From NCBI RefSeq assembly GCF_037038585.1, contig NC_092521.1:68368898-68432897 (forward strand): 64,000 nucleotides of DNA. The letters run 5' to 3'. The notes beneath the pieces are model-generated. The model was not told where the DNA came from. It saw only the letters and a list, made by a program, of their open reading frames with translations, and made no database searches. Shown here one piece after another: positions 42,440 through 51,600 of the stretch. Source of the stretch: Patagioenas fasciata. Taxonomy: Eukaryota > Chordata > Aves > Columbiformes > Columbidae. Position numbers and translations under genes: made by a program. Numbering within the stretch: position 1 is the first letter of the stretch; every line of letters starts with the position of its first letter.

Positions 42440-43110
42440 TTAAGAAAAGAAAGTACCCACTGCGCTGTAGAACTTAGCATACTACAGGCCCCCGCAGGGC
42501 TACCCGAGCACTGCGGGGCCCACGGGCTGCGGGCAGGAACCTGCAGTGGGTCTCGACGCCCGGAGGTGGGAGGGTGAAGCGGGGCTGCATAGCACGAAAG
42601 ACATTTAAGTTCGGGGGCTCGCTGCCAGCCCGCCCAGTCTCCGGCCTGAGTAACTTCTCCGCAGGAAAGAGCGGCGGCAGCGGCAGCAGCCTGCGGCAGT
42701 GACCGGTCGGAGGGGTGCAGGAGGACGGAGAAGATAAGAGGGAGCAAACGCCCCTGCCCCGACCTGCCTGCGACTGCCACCGGCACTGGCCTCCCATTCC
42801 CCTCGGAGGAAGCCCCCGGTGCCCGGGCAGCCCACGCGGGCTGCGTCCAGGGCGTACGGCGGGGCCGGTCCCGGGGGCGCTACCGGGACGCGGGTCCCCG
42901 GAGCCGGGCGCCGCCGCATCGCACCGCCCCCCCCGCGCCCCCTCCCCGCGGCCGGGGGGCGCTGGTCCGTGCAGCCCCCGGCTGCTCCGCGGAGCCCGGC
43001 TCCACCGCGCTGCCCCGGGGCTATGAATAAAGCTGAGGCCGATGGGCGGACAGGTACAGGTGCCCGTCTCCTGCGCGCAGGGCTAGCGCTGGCGTCCCAG
43101 CCCGCCTCCT
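42440..43110. other. CpG island, about 5.5-6 kb upstream of the IRX4 start codon
   Basis: This is a second and denser CpG-rich block, peaking around 42,820-43,020 with runs of C and G that could form quadruplex or other structure. No recognisable protein lies in any frame. It adjoins the SOX-motif block at 43.3 kb and the putative noncoding exon that ends at 43,753, which makes an upstream promoter plausible. No TSS evidence is available. Confidence 0.6.
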
Positions 43111-43189
43111 CACACGGGAAGGAAACAAAGACAGCGAGAGAGGCAGGGAGAGTTCCTTGTAAGTTTAGCGCCTTTCAGTCGTGACTCGC

Positions 43190-43400
43190 AGAGATAAATG
43201 ATAGTTTGGAGGTGCACGCAGTTAATCAACGCTACGACTGCCTTACAAAGTGTGCAACCCGCAGATCATTAGGTTAAATGGAGGACATTCGTGTCCTTCC
43301 AGAATCAATGCAATTATTGTTGGCAACAAGGACAACAATTGGAGTGGCAGCACTAATTTTACTAACCTGCTATTAATTATGGTGTCCCCCACGCCCCAGA
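43190..43400. promoter_or_regulatory. candidate enhancer with inverted SOX motif cluster
   Basis: Between CpG-rich blocks this AT-rich segment carries ATTGTT at 43316-43321, AACAAG at 43325-43330 and AACAAT at 43334-43339. These are three SOX-type cores 9 nt apart, the outer two inverted relative to each other. GTTAAT, ATCATTAGG and TATTAATTA homeodomain-type motifs flank them. Such clustering in 30 nt resembles conserved developmental enhancers. Conservation was not testable. Confidence 0.4.
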
Positions 43401-43405
43401 CGGCG

Positions 43406-43412
43406 TTTATAA
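43406..43412 (+). promoter_or_regulatory. possible TATA-like box of an upstream IRX4 promoter
   Basis: TTTATAA lies in otherwise GC-rich sequence about 345 nt before the splice-donor-like site at 43,753. If used, transcription would begin near 43,435. Support is weak, since the motif is common by chance. Confidence 0.2.
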
Positions 43413-43434
43413 CCCGAGGAAGCGAGCGGTGCTG

Positions 43435-43753
43435 GCTGCTTCTGGTTTAAAACGGGAAAAGTTGGAAGTGGAGTGCCTGGCCGTGTTGGAAAGTGTTAAT
43501 CAGTAGGAAAGAGTGTGACCAGTGGAGCTATTCACTTGAACGTCACTCTGGTACAGGGGGTTAGTGAAGTGATTGTGGCGCCTGGGGACCGAAGTCACTG
43601 TGCCGCTCCGCTCAGGTATTACACACTGAGAAATGTCTGCGTTAGTTCTCCGTAGCTCCCTGCAAAGTCAGCCAGCGCAGACGAGAGGAGAGAAGCCCTG
43701 CCATGGCACAGCCATCGCTACGAGGTTTTAGCCGAAGCCTGGCGTGATCGCAG
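43435..43753 (+). other. IRX4: putative IRX4 5' noncoding exon
   Basis: The segment ends in CGCAG|GTAAAA, a good splice donor after position 43753. The only well-placed acceptor before the IRX4 start is TTTCTAG ending at 48583, leaving 21 nt to the ATG. Two overlapping short upstream reading frames lie inside: ATG 43633 to TAG 43731, and ATG 43703, in the strong CCATGG context, to TGA 43747. The start given is a guess from the TATA-like motif. Mammalian IRX4 transcripts are known to have upstream noncoding sequence, but I cannot confirm that this is the homologous exon. Confidence 0.3.
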
Positions 43754-46589
43754 GTAAAAATTTTCTTCTTGTTTTGGTGGTGATGCTTTTGTGTGTCTCT
43801 CCGCCGAAGCGGGGGGTGGGGGGAGCGGTGGGGTTTGTGTATGTGTGTCCCCCCCCCCTCACCACCACCACCTTCGGAGCCTGCTTTAGCAGCAAGGCAG
43901 CCGAAAAAGAACTGCTGGAGGGAAGAGAAATTATCTGTGATGAATCATTTGGCTTTGTGCAATCTTTGCCTAGGATAGAGAGCAAATGTATTTTAACGTA
44001 TGTGCTATTTCTTGGGAAGGGGGTTTGGATATGATATTCAGCGAGCACTAAGGTAAGGTATCGAGTCAAACTTTCTGCATTTTAAGGCAAACTTGAACAC
44101 GCATAGAATTTGAGCTTGCAAGTAGGAAAGTTTTTTCTTCGCAGGGAAGTATGTCCAAGCTGTCCGCCGTCAGGCAGCTCAAAGGCGGTGGCTCTTGAAT
44201 ACCTACGAGTCTGCGGCACTGGGGGTACAGAAACTGGAAAGAGAAATCTTATACAATCCTTGTTTTGCTGGTGGACGCGTAGTTGCGATGTTCTTCACCG
44301 GGCAAGTAAATGTGGATGTGTAGGGTCCGCCTAGCTTTGCAGCAGCTGCCCAGGTAGCAGCGTTTGCTTCTCTTGCTGAAAAGTTTTATGTATGAGAAAG
44401 CGGGTGTGGTGGTTGTAGCTCTTAAGTGTGGAAAGTTAATAAACACAAAGGAGAGAATGAGCATGTGAGGCCTTTCTGCTTTAATCTAGATTGTTTGCCA
44501 AGAGGATTGAAGACTTACAAAATGAAAGCATTGAAATGGATAGCTTTGAACAACTGATTTTACATGTAGTTGTAATCTGACTAAATTAATTAGCGGTGCC
44601 TTCTTATGCAACCGTTATGTTTGTCATCATAGCTCTGCCGATCACGAGCCACTGCACAGGTCTGTGCAGGTCGGCAGTATCAATCAGCTCACTGTCCCTG
44701 GATTCAGGGTGCAGGAGATGCAATTACAGCTCAGGTGGGCTCAGAAAGCAGAAATCGTATTTACTGTCCATAGCGACTTATGGGAGCTAATCTACTTGAA
44801 AATGTTGTAGGCTGCCCTCAGTTCCATGTCAGATCCCAAATGGGCAACGTGTAGAGCTTCACAGTGTTTGTCAGGCGGTGTCAAGGTTGCTTTAAATCTG
44901 TAACGTGAAAACAAAGCAAAGTCGACTGAAAGAGCTCGCTAAAGTCTGTTTAACTCATAAGCAAATTCCATCCCTGAAAAATTTTCAAGAGTGACAATAA
45001 CCCCTCTAAAAGAGAAGGCGATGAAAATGCAGATAGTAAAAGTGTAGCTGCATTAACTGCCTCTAGATCACGTCCCTGAAGACGTCCATCAAAGCGCTAG
45101 TCCTGAAGAGGTTCTCCGGTTTACCTGCTGTGGCCTGTTACAGCATCACAGCCTTTCCTTCTCGTTTCATGCTTTTATGATAAAACTTGTATGAACATTG
45201 GCTCCAGATTCTCGGAGAAGAAACACGTATCCCTGGGAGACAGACTTAGTTGCGCTTTGGCTGTGAAATACCTGCTCGTCTGGGTGTGCAGACTGGCTCC
45301 CACAAGAGGGGAACTCCTCAGCGTTTCCTATTGATCGTGATGGGTTTGCTTGCTCAAACTTTGGAGAAAGCACTATGTGTTTTTCGCGAAAGCTGTTAAC
45401 TGCTTTATACAGGAAAGTGGCTTTGACAAGGATCAATTTTTATTGCCCAGCAAAGACTTGCATTTTCCAAATGCTTAAGGATATAGCCCGCAGTATTAAG
45501 CGTCTTTACTTGGATATGAACAGTGTTACGTTGTTTATGTGCAAGAACCACAAAGGTGATTTTAAATCATTGTGGGGCTTATTGCATGTTTGTGCTCTGG
45601 CACCGAAAATTCAAGATGAAATATAATTGTGTTGAGTTTCTTCTCAACAAAGGGCCATTATTTGTAGATTGTAAGTGAAACAAGACATGAACGCTGGAGG
45701 AAGATGTAATGTCAGCTTTTAGTGTTTAAGGTTATTAAGTACTTAAGGTTATTAAGTTTTTTATGGTTGTTTTGTTTGTTTTGATTTTTTTTTTTATGAC
45801 TGCTTTCTAGGGAATACAGATTGGAACTGCACGAAGCTGACTGGGGTAAAGTAGTAGAGCAAGCAGGCTGCAAAGAAAAATGACAAATAATTATCATGAT
45901 TAGTACAGGAAAGTTCAGTGCAAAAATGGGCACCAGAGTATTTGCATGGTGCAGTGAAAGACAACTGTGATATATAAATAGACAAGGACCATAAATATTG
46001 AATTTCACCTTGTATTTTAAAGTTTAATAGACTCATCTAAATATCAAAACCTGTAGTGTTCTGCGGACCACTGCGGAGTTGACATCTGCAGTAGTATCAA
46101 AAGAGGGAAAGGAAAAAAAAAAGCCCCACCACATCAGGACAGTTACCAAACTGTAGCCTGGAAAACTGTGAGGACTTCTCCATGCAGTTCTCTAGTTCTC
46201 CCAGCTAATTATAGTGCTTTACACCGAGCCGCTCTTGAGATAAGTGCAACTGTTTTCTTCCCTCGCACCGGTGAGTTATACTCCAGGGCTTAAATAAACA
46301 TCCCCCAGTGCAATCAGCGCAGGAGGCAGAGCGAGCAGCACCAAACGCTGCTTGAAGACCATTGTGTAAACACCGGGTGGCTTTTCTTCCCAAACAATGC
46401 AATAGCCCGTCAGCACGTCGCGTAGAAGGAAGATGCTTGTAAACAGTGCCTAAAAGTATCATTCTATCCAGGCAGTATTGGGGTAGCAGAAGGAATAAAG
46501 GAGCGTTTCTGTAACAGAAACCCAATGGGCGAGTTATTAATATTCCTAGAAAGAAGGAGGTATTAGCGTCTCAGGTGAAGAAAGACTAG
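43754..46589. other. upstream noncoding interval with regulatory-looking blocks
   Basis: No gene is supportable. Notable items are the poly-C/CACC stretch near 43,850-43,875, the nested inverted repeat at 44,635-44,677 and a 15-bp duplication with 17-nt period (45726-45740 and 45743-45757). CpG frequency is higher than in the desert but below island level. Confidence 0.5.
44635..44677. repeat. nested inverted repeat with DR4-like half-sites
   Basis: CTGCACAG (44652-44659) and CTGTGCAG (44662-44669) form a perfect 8-bp inverted repeat around GT. Outside it, CTGCCGA (44635-44641) pairs with TCGGCAG (44671-44677). The same bases include AGGTCT (44658) and AGGTCG (44668), two nuclear-receptor-like half-sites with 4-nt spacing. 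It could be a receptor-bound element or a chance structure. Confidence 0.5.
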
Positions 46590-46599
46590 GCACTTTATT

Positions 46600-46960
46600 C
46601 CCCCCCAAAAATCAATACAGAATTCAAAACCGATTATTAACATCATTTGATTCCCGTTCTTTATACCTTTCTCCCGGCTACAGATACTGAGCTGTCAGGA
46701 TAATTTGCATGTACTGTATCTGATCTCTTTTATTTGCAAACACTCTAAAGCGTCATAAAACGCCGCTCGTTGTAGTCTAACTCAATCCGAGAACTAGTAT
46801 TTTCATCTGTAAATTAAAGCAATTACGCAGCAGATATTATATTATGTGTACTGTGGTCTCCAGATAGTCATCAATCACCCTCAATCGAGCTGTCAGTGTG
46901 GGCAGATTCGTTTCTGGGAGGCAGTCTTCCAGCTGGGGAGAAGAAGAGAACATCATCATT
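46600..46960. promoter_or_regulatory. candidate conserved enhancer (POU, PBX/HOX and MEIS/TGIF motifs)
   Basis: Within 200 nt there are CTGTCA (46692-46697), the octamer ATTTGCAT (46703-46710), ATCAATCA, the complement of the PBX-HOX site TGATTGAT (46870-46877), and a second CTGTCA (46890-46895). TCATAAAAC and TAATTAG motifs also occur nearby. Paired MEIS/TGIF cores beside a PBX site are typical of deeply conserved homeobox-cluster enhancers. The block sits about 1.7-2 kb upstream of the IRX4 coding start. Confidence 0.4.
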
Positions 46961-47139
46961 AATTAGAGTGTGACCCTGGGGCTATTCACATGTCTGAACC
47001 CAGGAATCTCTCTGAGCAAGTCTGCACACCACGGAGCAGCCTTCAACTGCACCAGCAACCGACCTTCAGCCTCGGAGCTCACTCCTCCGCTTCCTCCACC
47101 CGCTCGGCGGCTGTCTGTCCGTCCTGCCCCAGAGGTAGC

Positions 47140-47228
47140 CGGCCGCCGGGGAGAGATGCTGGAGCTGCCCGCCGGCGGAGGTGGCCGAAGGGCCGACCGG
47201 CAGCCCCAGCATCTCTCCCCGACGGCCG
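47140..47228. repeat. long GC-rich inverted repeat (30-position stem)
   Basis: Positions 47140-47169 pair with 47199-47228. The core arms 47148-47169 and 47199-47220 match at 21 of 22 positions, the single mismatch being A47163 opposite C47205. The outer extension has one more mismatch (47146/47222). The 29-nt spacer contains further pairing, 47173-47176 with 47192-47195. Read as RNA from either strand it would be a pre-miRNA-sized hairpin. Confidence 0.85.
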
Positions 47229-47246
47229 CTGCCTCCGGGAGGCAGC
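47228..47246. repeat. perfect 9-bp hairpin abutting the long inverted repeat
   Basis: GCTGCCTCC (47228-47236) and GGAGGCAGC (47238-47246) are exact reverse complements separated by one base. The hairpin starts at the last base of the longer inverted repeat. Confidence 0.85.
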
Positions 47247-47779
47247 ACGGAGCCAGCCCCCTCCAAGGGTGACTCACAGCGGGGGAAGCTGAGTGCATCT
47301 GGGGGGAGATCCCAGCCCCCAGAGGGTGAGGAGGCTGATGGCAGCGGTGGGGTGGGTTGTAGAGAAGGGGGTGATGGAGACGAGACTGCTTCCCAGGCCC
47401 TCCTTCACTCGGGCGTCCCGCCGTAGCTCCGGGGAACAACCTAATCAACGAGAAAGAGATGTTTGCTCTCGCGTGAGACATAGCACTTGGCACATTTGAG
47501 TTGCACCCCATCTCCCTTATTTCTGCCCCCACACTTCGCTTTTACCCCCCACCCCAGCTGTGTGCACCTCAGGCTGGATACGGCCCTCCGCCCCGCGAAA
47601 GGCTGGCTTTTCTAGCAGAGGTTTGCGATGGGATCAAAGCCGTTTTAACGTGAAAAGTCACGTCCTTTCAATCATTCCCCGGAATACGCTTGTAGGGATT
47701 TCTACCTGTAATCACACGTCTGAAATAAAAGCCGAGAAGAAAAGCAGGATTGCATGTCATGTGCTTTATTGTCAGCGTT

Positions 47780-48000
47780 AGTGCTAATTTTAACTGCTGA
47801 TTAAATCTTAAATGAAGACTCAGTCGTGTGTCCCTTCATATGTCTAGTTTGTAATTGAGACTAATTATTAGTGCGGGGTGGGAAGAAGCAGCTGCTCATT
47901 AATTAATTTCTAATTAAAAGTGCTTACCAGCCCTTCAGTGACGAAGGAGGGTGTGGGGAAATCTTAGCTGATATAACATTGATCCTTCAGATTAAAACCA
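47780..48000. promoter_or_regulatory. TAATTA-rich proximal block, candidate homeodomain-bound enhancer
   Basis: There are many ATTA/TAAT cores, including TAATTG, CTAATTATTAG, ATTAATTAATT and CTAATTAAAA, together with the E-box CAGCTG, within about 150 nt. The block is 600-800 nt before the start codon. Density is well above the surrounding sequence, but no binding data exist here. Confidence 0.35.
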
Positions 48001-48199
48001 TTCATTTCCTTCCCTTCCCCGCAGAAATATAAGGAAATGTTGCAAGCGGGTGTAGCCATTGCCGGAGAGCTTTTCAAACTTTCACTACTGTTAGGCAGGC
48101 TGAGAGATATGCTTGGAGAGTCTCTTTTCCACACCAGGGGAAAGGTTCCCGAAAATGAATGTTAAACTTACAAGCAGGTTAATTTGAATAGATTTTGCG

Positions 48200-48239
48200 T
48201 GACGTCAGAAGCTCGGCTCTTTTAAAAGAGCGTGCTTCT
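48200..48239. promoter_or_regulatory. perfect CRE beside an extended palindrome
   Basis: TGACGTCA (48200-48207), the full palindromic cAMP-response element, is followed by GCTCTTTTAAAAGAGC (48216-48231), a perfect 16-bp palindrome. AGAAGC (48207-48212) and GCTTCT (48234-48239) extend the symmetry outside it. The centre CTTTTAAAAG resembles a CArG/MEF2-type A/T core, which is of interest for a heart-expressed gene. It lies about 370-405 nt upstream of the ATG. Confidence 0.5.
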
Positions 48240-48412
48240 GAACTGATGTATGTGTATCACTTCCCCGCCACCTTTATTTTTCCGTGGGTGCAAAGTATGT
48301 ATTTCTGCCGTCACATTTGCCAGCCTTAGAGCTCACATGTAACAATTACTTCTGTTCCGTAGCTGCAGGAGGGAAGGTACTGAAATCACTATACTCTTTT
48401 TTCCCTTCGGTT

Positions 48413-48435
48413 AAAAAAAAAAAAAAAAAAAAAAA
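48413..48435. repeat. poly-A run (23 A) in IRX4 proximal flank
   Basis: This is an uninterrupted homopolymer of 23 A, ending 169 nt before the start codon. Confidence 0.9.
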
Positions 48436-48483
48436 GTTTAAGATTTCATGTAAATAAATTAAATGTGGTTTTTCTGCTTCGTC

Positions 48484-48490
48484 CTATAAG
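48484..48490 (+). promoter_or_regulatory. IRX4: possible proximal TATA-like element of IRX4
   Basis: CTATAAG lies about 115 nt upstream of the ATG and would place a start site near 48,515 if functional. CCAAT occurs at 48511-48515, too close downstream to be a conventional partner. A proximal TSS and the spliced upstream-exon model are alternatives, and the sequence does not decide between them. Confidence 0.25.
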
Positions 48491-48604
48491 CATCTAGGGA
48501 CCTGTGGTTACCAATCAATTGGTACAATAGAGCAGAGCCAGGCTGCAATAGCGTGCAGATCAGACGTCTCGCCTTGTTTCTAGATAACTGGGAGCCTCTG
48601 TACC

Positions 48605-48649
48605 ATGTCATATCCTCAGTTTGGCTACCCTTACTCCTCTGCACCCCAG
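48605..48649 (+). CDS. IRX4: IRX4 coding exon 1
   Basis: Fifteen codons end exactly at a codon boundary (CAG) before the donor GTAAGA at 48650. A very short first coding exon that ends after SSAPQ is the usual IRX arrangement. Confidence 0.95.
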
Positions 48650-51600
48650 GTAAGACTTTTAGCCTACCAACGTTAATTGATTTTCCGTCTGTATTGATTA
48701 CTTCCATCCAGGGCTAAGAAGGACAGCGATCCTTTTCTAGCATGCGGGAGTGGGAAATCGGCTGCTCGCTCCGTATCTTTCGAAGATGCTCAAGTTATAT
48801 TTCGCGCACATATTTTAAAATGGGAAGGAACACGCGGGATTTAGGGGGCTTGGGGGTGATAATGATGAGTAGGGGAGGTTTACAGAGATGCGGGAGGTGA
48901 GAAGGAGAGCGAGAGTTCCCCCACCCCCTCTCTCCCCCGAGCGCTTTTTTTTCCCTTTTCGCGATTAAATTCACAGTTTACCAATTAAACACGCAAGTAT
49001 TGAGGTCCGAACCGTATAAACATAATGGGATATTCTAAACCAGCAGGTTAATAACAGATGCGTGCATAGCTGCTACAAATCTGTAGTCAAAATAAATATG
49101 CATGAGTGATTTAGAAAAAAGGTTTAAAAACGCAGATGGGAAGCATTGTGCTGCAAGAGGAGAAAAACGATGTAAAGCCACTCTTGTGAGACCACACCAG
49201 AAAAGTTAGGTTTTCAATGCAAAGGGATAGCGCAACGTATTACAGTGGATTAAACACTCATAATCACAGGGCGTTTGTTTGATGTTGTGATTAAAAAAAA
49301 AAAAAAAAAAAAAAAACAAAACAAAAACAAAAAAAACTGATAAAATACTTGTACCCCTGCGTTTCTCCAGAACGTTTTTACCCCTATTGAGGTAAAATAC
49401 AGAAGGGGAGGGAGGGGGACAACACCCTAAAGCTGTGACATGATTAAAAAACAGAAAAAAAAAAAAAAAAAACACCAAACTCGGTTACAGTTTGGGAAGT
49501 TTCCCTCCCCCGCCCTCAGCGCCGCTCTCTTTCCCTCCAGTTCCTGATGAGCACCAACTCCCTGACGACCTGCTGCGAGTCCAGCGGCCGGACACTGGCC
49601 GAGACGGGGGCGGCCGCCTCCGCGCAGACCCCCGTGTACTGCCCGGTGTACGAGAGCCGTCTGCTCGCCACCGCCCGACATGAGCTCAACTCTGCCGCCG
49701 CCCTGGGGGTCTACGGCGGCCCCTACGCCGGGCCCCAGGGCTATGGAAACTACGTGACCTACGGCACCGAGGCTCCCGCCTTCTACTCCTTGGTAAGCCT
49801 CTCCGCTGCCGCGGGGGATGCTCCCGCCCCCTCCTCCGCGCCGCGCTCCCCCGGCGGGCTGTGGTCGGTCGGCGGGACCCCTCCGCGGCTTGGGCAGCCC
49901 CGGGCGCTGCTTCTCCGCCTCTGAGCTGAGCCGCACGCCGCTCGCCTGAGCCTGCCCGCTTTTGGCGACAGGCGCGTAACCGCGGCACGTCCAGCTCCGC
50001 CGTCATTAAATATTCAAGCCCGGCGTGGTTCTCACGGTAACGCAATTAAAAGTCGCGCCTGACGAGGTGGCGGCCGAGCGCGGAGGGCTTGGCCAGGCCG
50101 GTAGCTTGGGGCGGCCCAGACACCGGTTGGTAAAAAATGATATAATTATATGCGCTCTTCCCAGCCAGCCCTTTTTTTTTTTCCTCCTGGCACCGTAACA
50201 GCGCTTAATGTCTCTATTGATCTCGCTGGCCGCCGCGGCCGAGGGGCATCCGGGAAGGTCCGGTGCGCCCCCAGTCCCTCCCGCGAAACCTGGGCGGGGG
50301 CCGGACCGGGGGGCCGAGCTCTCCCGGCGGTGGGGGGCGGCGGGGGCTGAGGGCGGCGGCGCGGTGTCTTTTGCAGAACAGTTTGGAGGCGAAGGACGGG
50401 AGCGGGTCTGCGCATGCGGGCATCGCCCCGGCAGCTGCCTACTACCCCTACGATCACACCCTCAGCCAGTACCAGTACGACAGGTAAGAGCACACACCCC
50501 CTCTGGCCCTGCTCGCCAGCCCCATAGCCGCGATCCCCACCCCTTCCAGCCCGCCCCGCTGCGCGACTGAGGCATGGATCTGCCTCCCCGCCGGCCAGCA
50601 TCTCCCTCCTGGCCCCAGTAATGCCGCCTCCCTCTCCCCATCGACACGTCCCCCTCCAGCAGGGAGACCGGCACGGGGTCCTCTGGACCCCGGACAGGCG
50701 GCGGGGGAACCGATCCTTCTCCACGGGGGCGATAAATAATCTTTTCCTGTGCAGAGTCAGGCTTAGGCACCCAGGCATCTCTGGTATGTTTATTAGTTTT
50801 AAACGAGTGCAAAACCACTTACACACCGTTTCAAGCTTTGAGGCCCATTGGGCGCCGATGACCTTTCCTGAAGGATGTGCATTAAATATTCAGTTGTAGC
50901 CCAGTGTCATCTGCGTTAGGTTTCTACAATTTCAGGAACAAAAGGGTAGGAGAGATTACTAATAAAAGGAGTAAAAGGAAATATATTTCTATTAACAGTT
51001 ACACCCTGAGGTCACTCAGATGTATTCTGTTTGGGGAGGACTGATCCAACAATTTCTGTGCATTTGCAAGCTGCTAGGATTTCCCCTGCCGCGTGAAATG
51101 CTGACTTTGGCTTTACCACAAATAAAGGCCTGTGGTTTCTTGCCCGTTTCTGCCACCACCGCCACGGCACAGCAGGGATTTTCATTGCCTGGTACTGCTG
51201 CTAGATGAACGAGCCCTTCACCCTTGCCTCTTCCTCGGCCTGAATTCTTGAGCCAGGTCACTCTCTTAAAGCTGATCTGTCCTTGCCCATCTGCCTCCTT
51301 CCTGTACCGGCCACCCCCACACCCTGGAGGGGTGCCACATGCAAGCAGCCAGGCCTGGGGCCCTGGGATCCTACGCTGCGGGGGGTGAGGATGCCTTGTC
51401 ACTCTGCAGATGCTCTCCTGTACCCGTAGGTACGGCTCAATGGATGGGGGGACACGGAGGAAAAACGCCACCCGGGAGACAACCAGCACGCTGAAAGCCT
51501 GGCTGCAGGAGCACCGCAAGAACCCCTACCCCACCAAGGGTGAGAAGATCATGTTGGCCATCATCACCAAGATGACCCTCACCCAGGTCTCCACTTGGTT

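Larger units (their letters stand above)
46970..47480. other. CpG island upstream of IRX4
   Basis: This CpG-rich block lies 1.1-1.6 kb before the IRX4 ATG. It contains the two adjoining hairpins described separately. Reading frames are open in several registers on both strands, up to 189 codons on the minus strand, none with family resemblance, so they are compositional. A promoter or Polycomb island role is plausible but unshown. Confidence 0.6.
48650..49540 (+). other. IRX4: IRX4 intron 1
   Basis: This phase-0 intron of 891 bp runs from GTAAGA to CCCTCCAG. It holds A runs at 49293-49316 (24 A) and 49455-49472 (18 A). The second lies 70 nt before the acceptor, upstream of the pyrimidine tract CTCTCTTTCCCTCCAG. 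Octamer- and GATA-like motifs are scattered without clear clustering. Confidence 0.93.

Noticed and set aside
47316-47335. CTCF-like string with CCCAGAGGG core near 47.3 kb
   Set aside because: It mismatches the consensus at key C positions, and the GGCGC end is missing.
46963-47532. 189-codon minus-strand open frame
   Set aside because: It crosses the hairpin and the CpG island, has low-complexity composition and no domain. Not supported as a gene.
49427-49936. 169-codon minus-strand frame over IRX4 exon 2
   Set aside because: It is antisense to a conserved exon and a by-product of that exon's GC-rich codon use.
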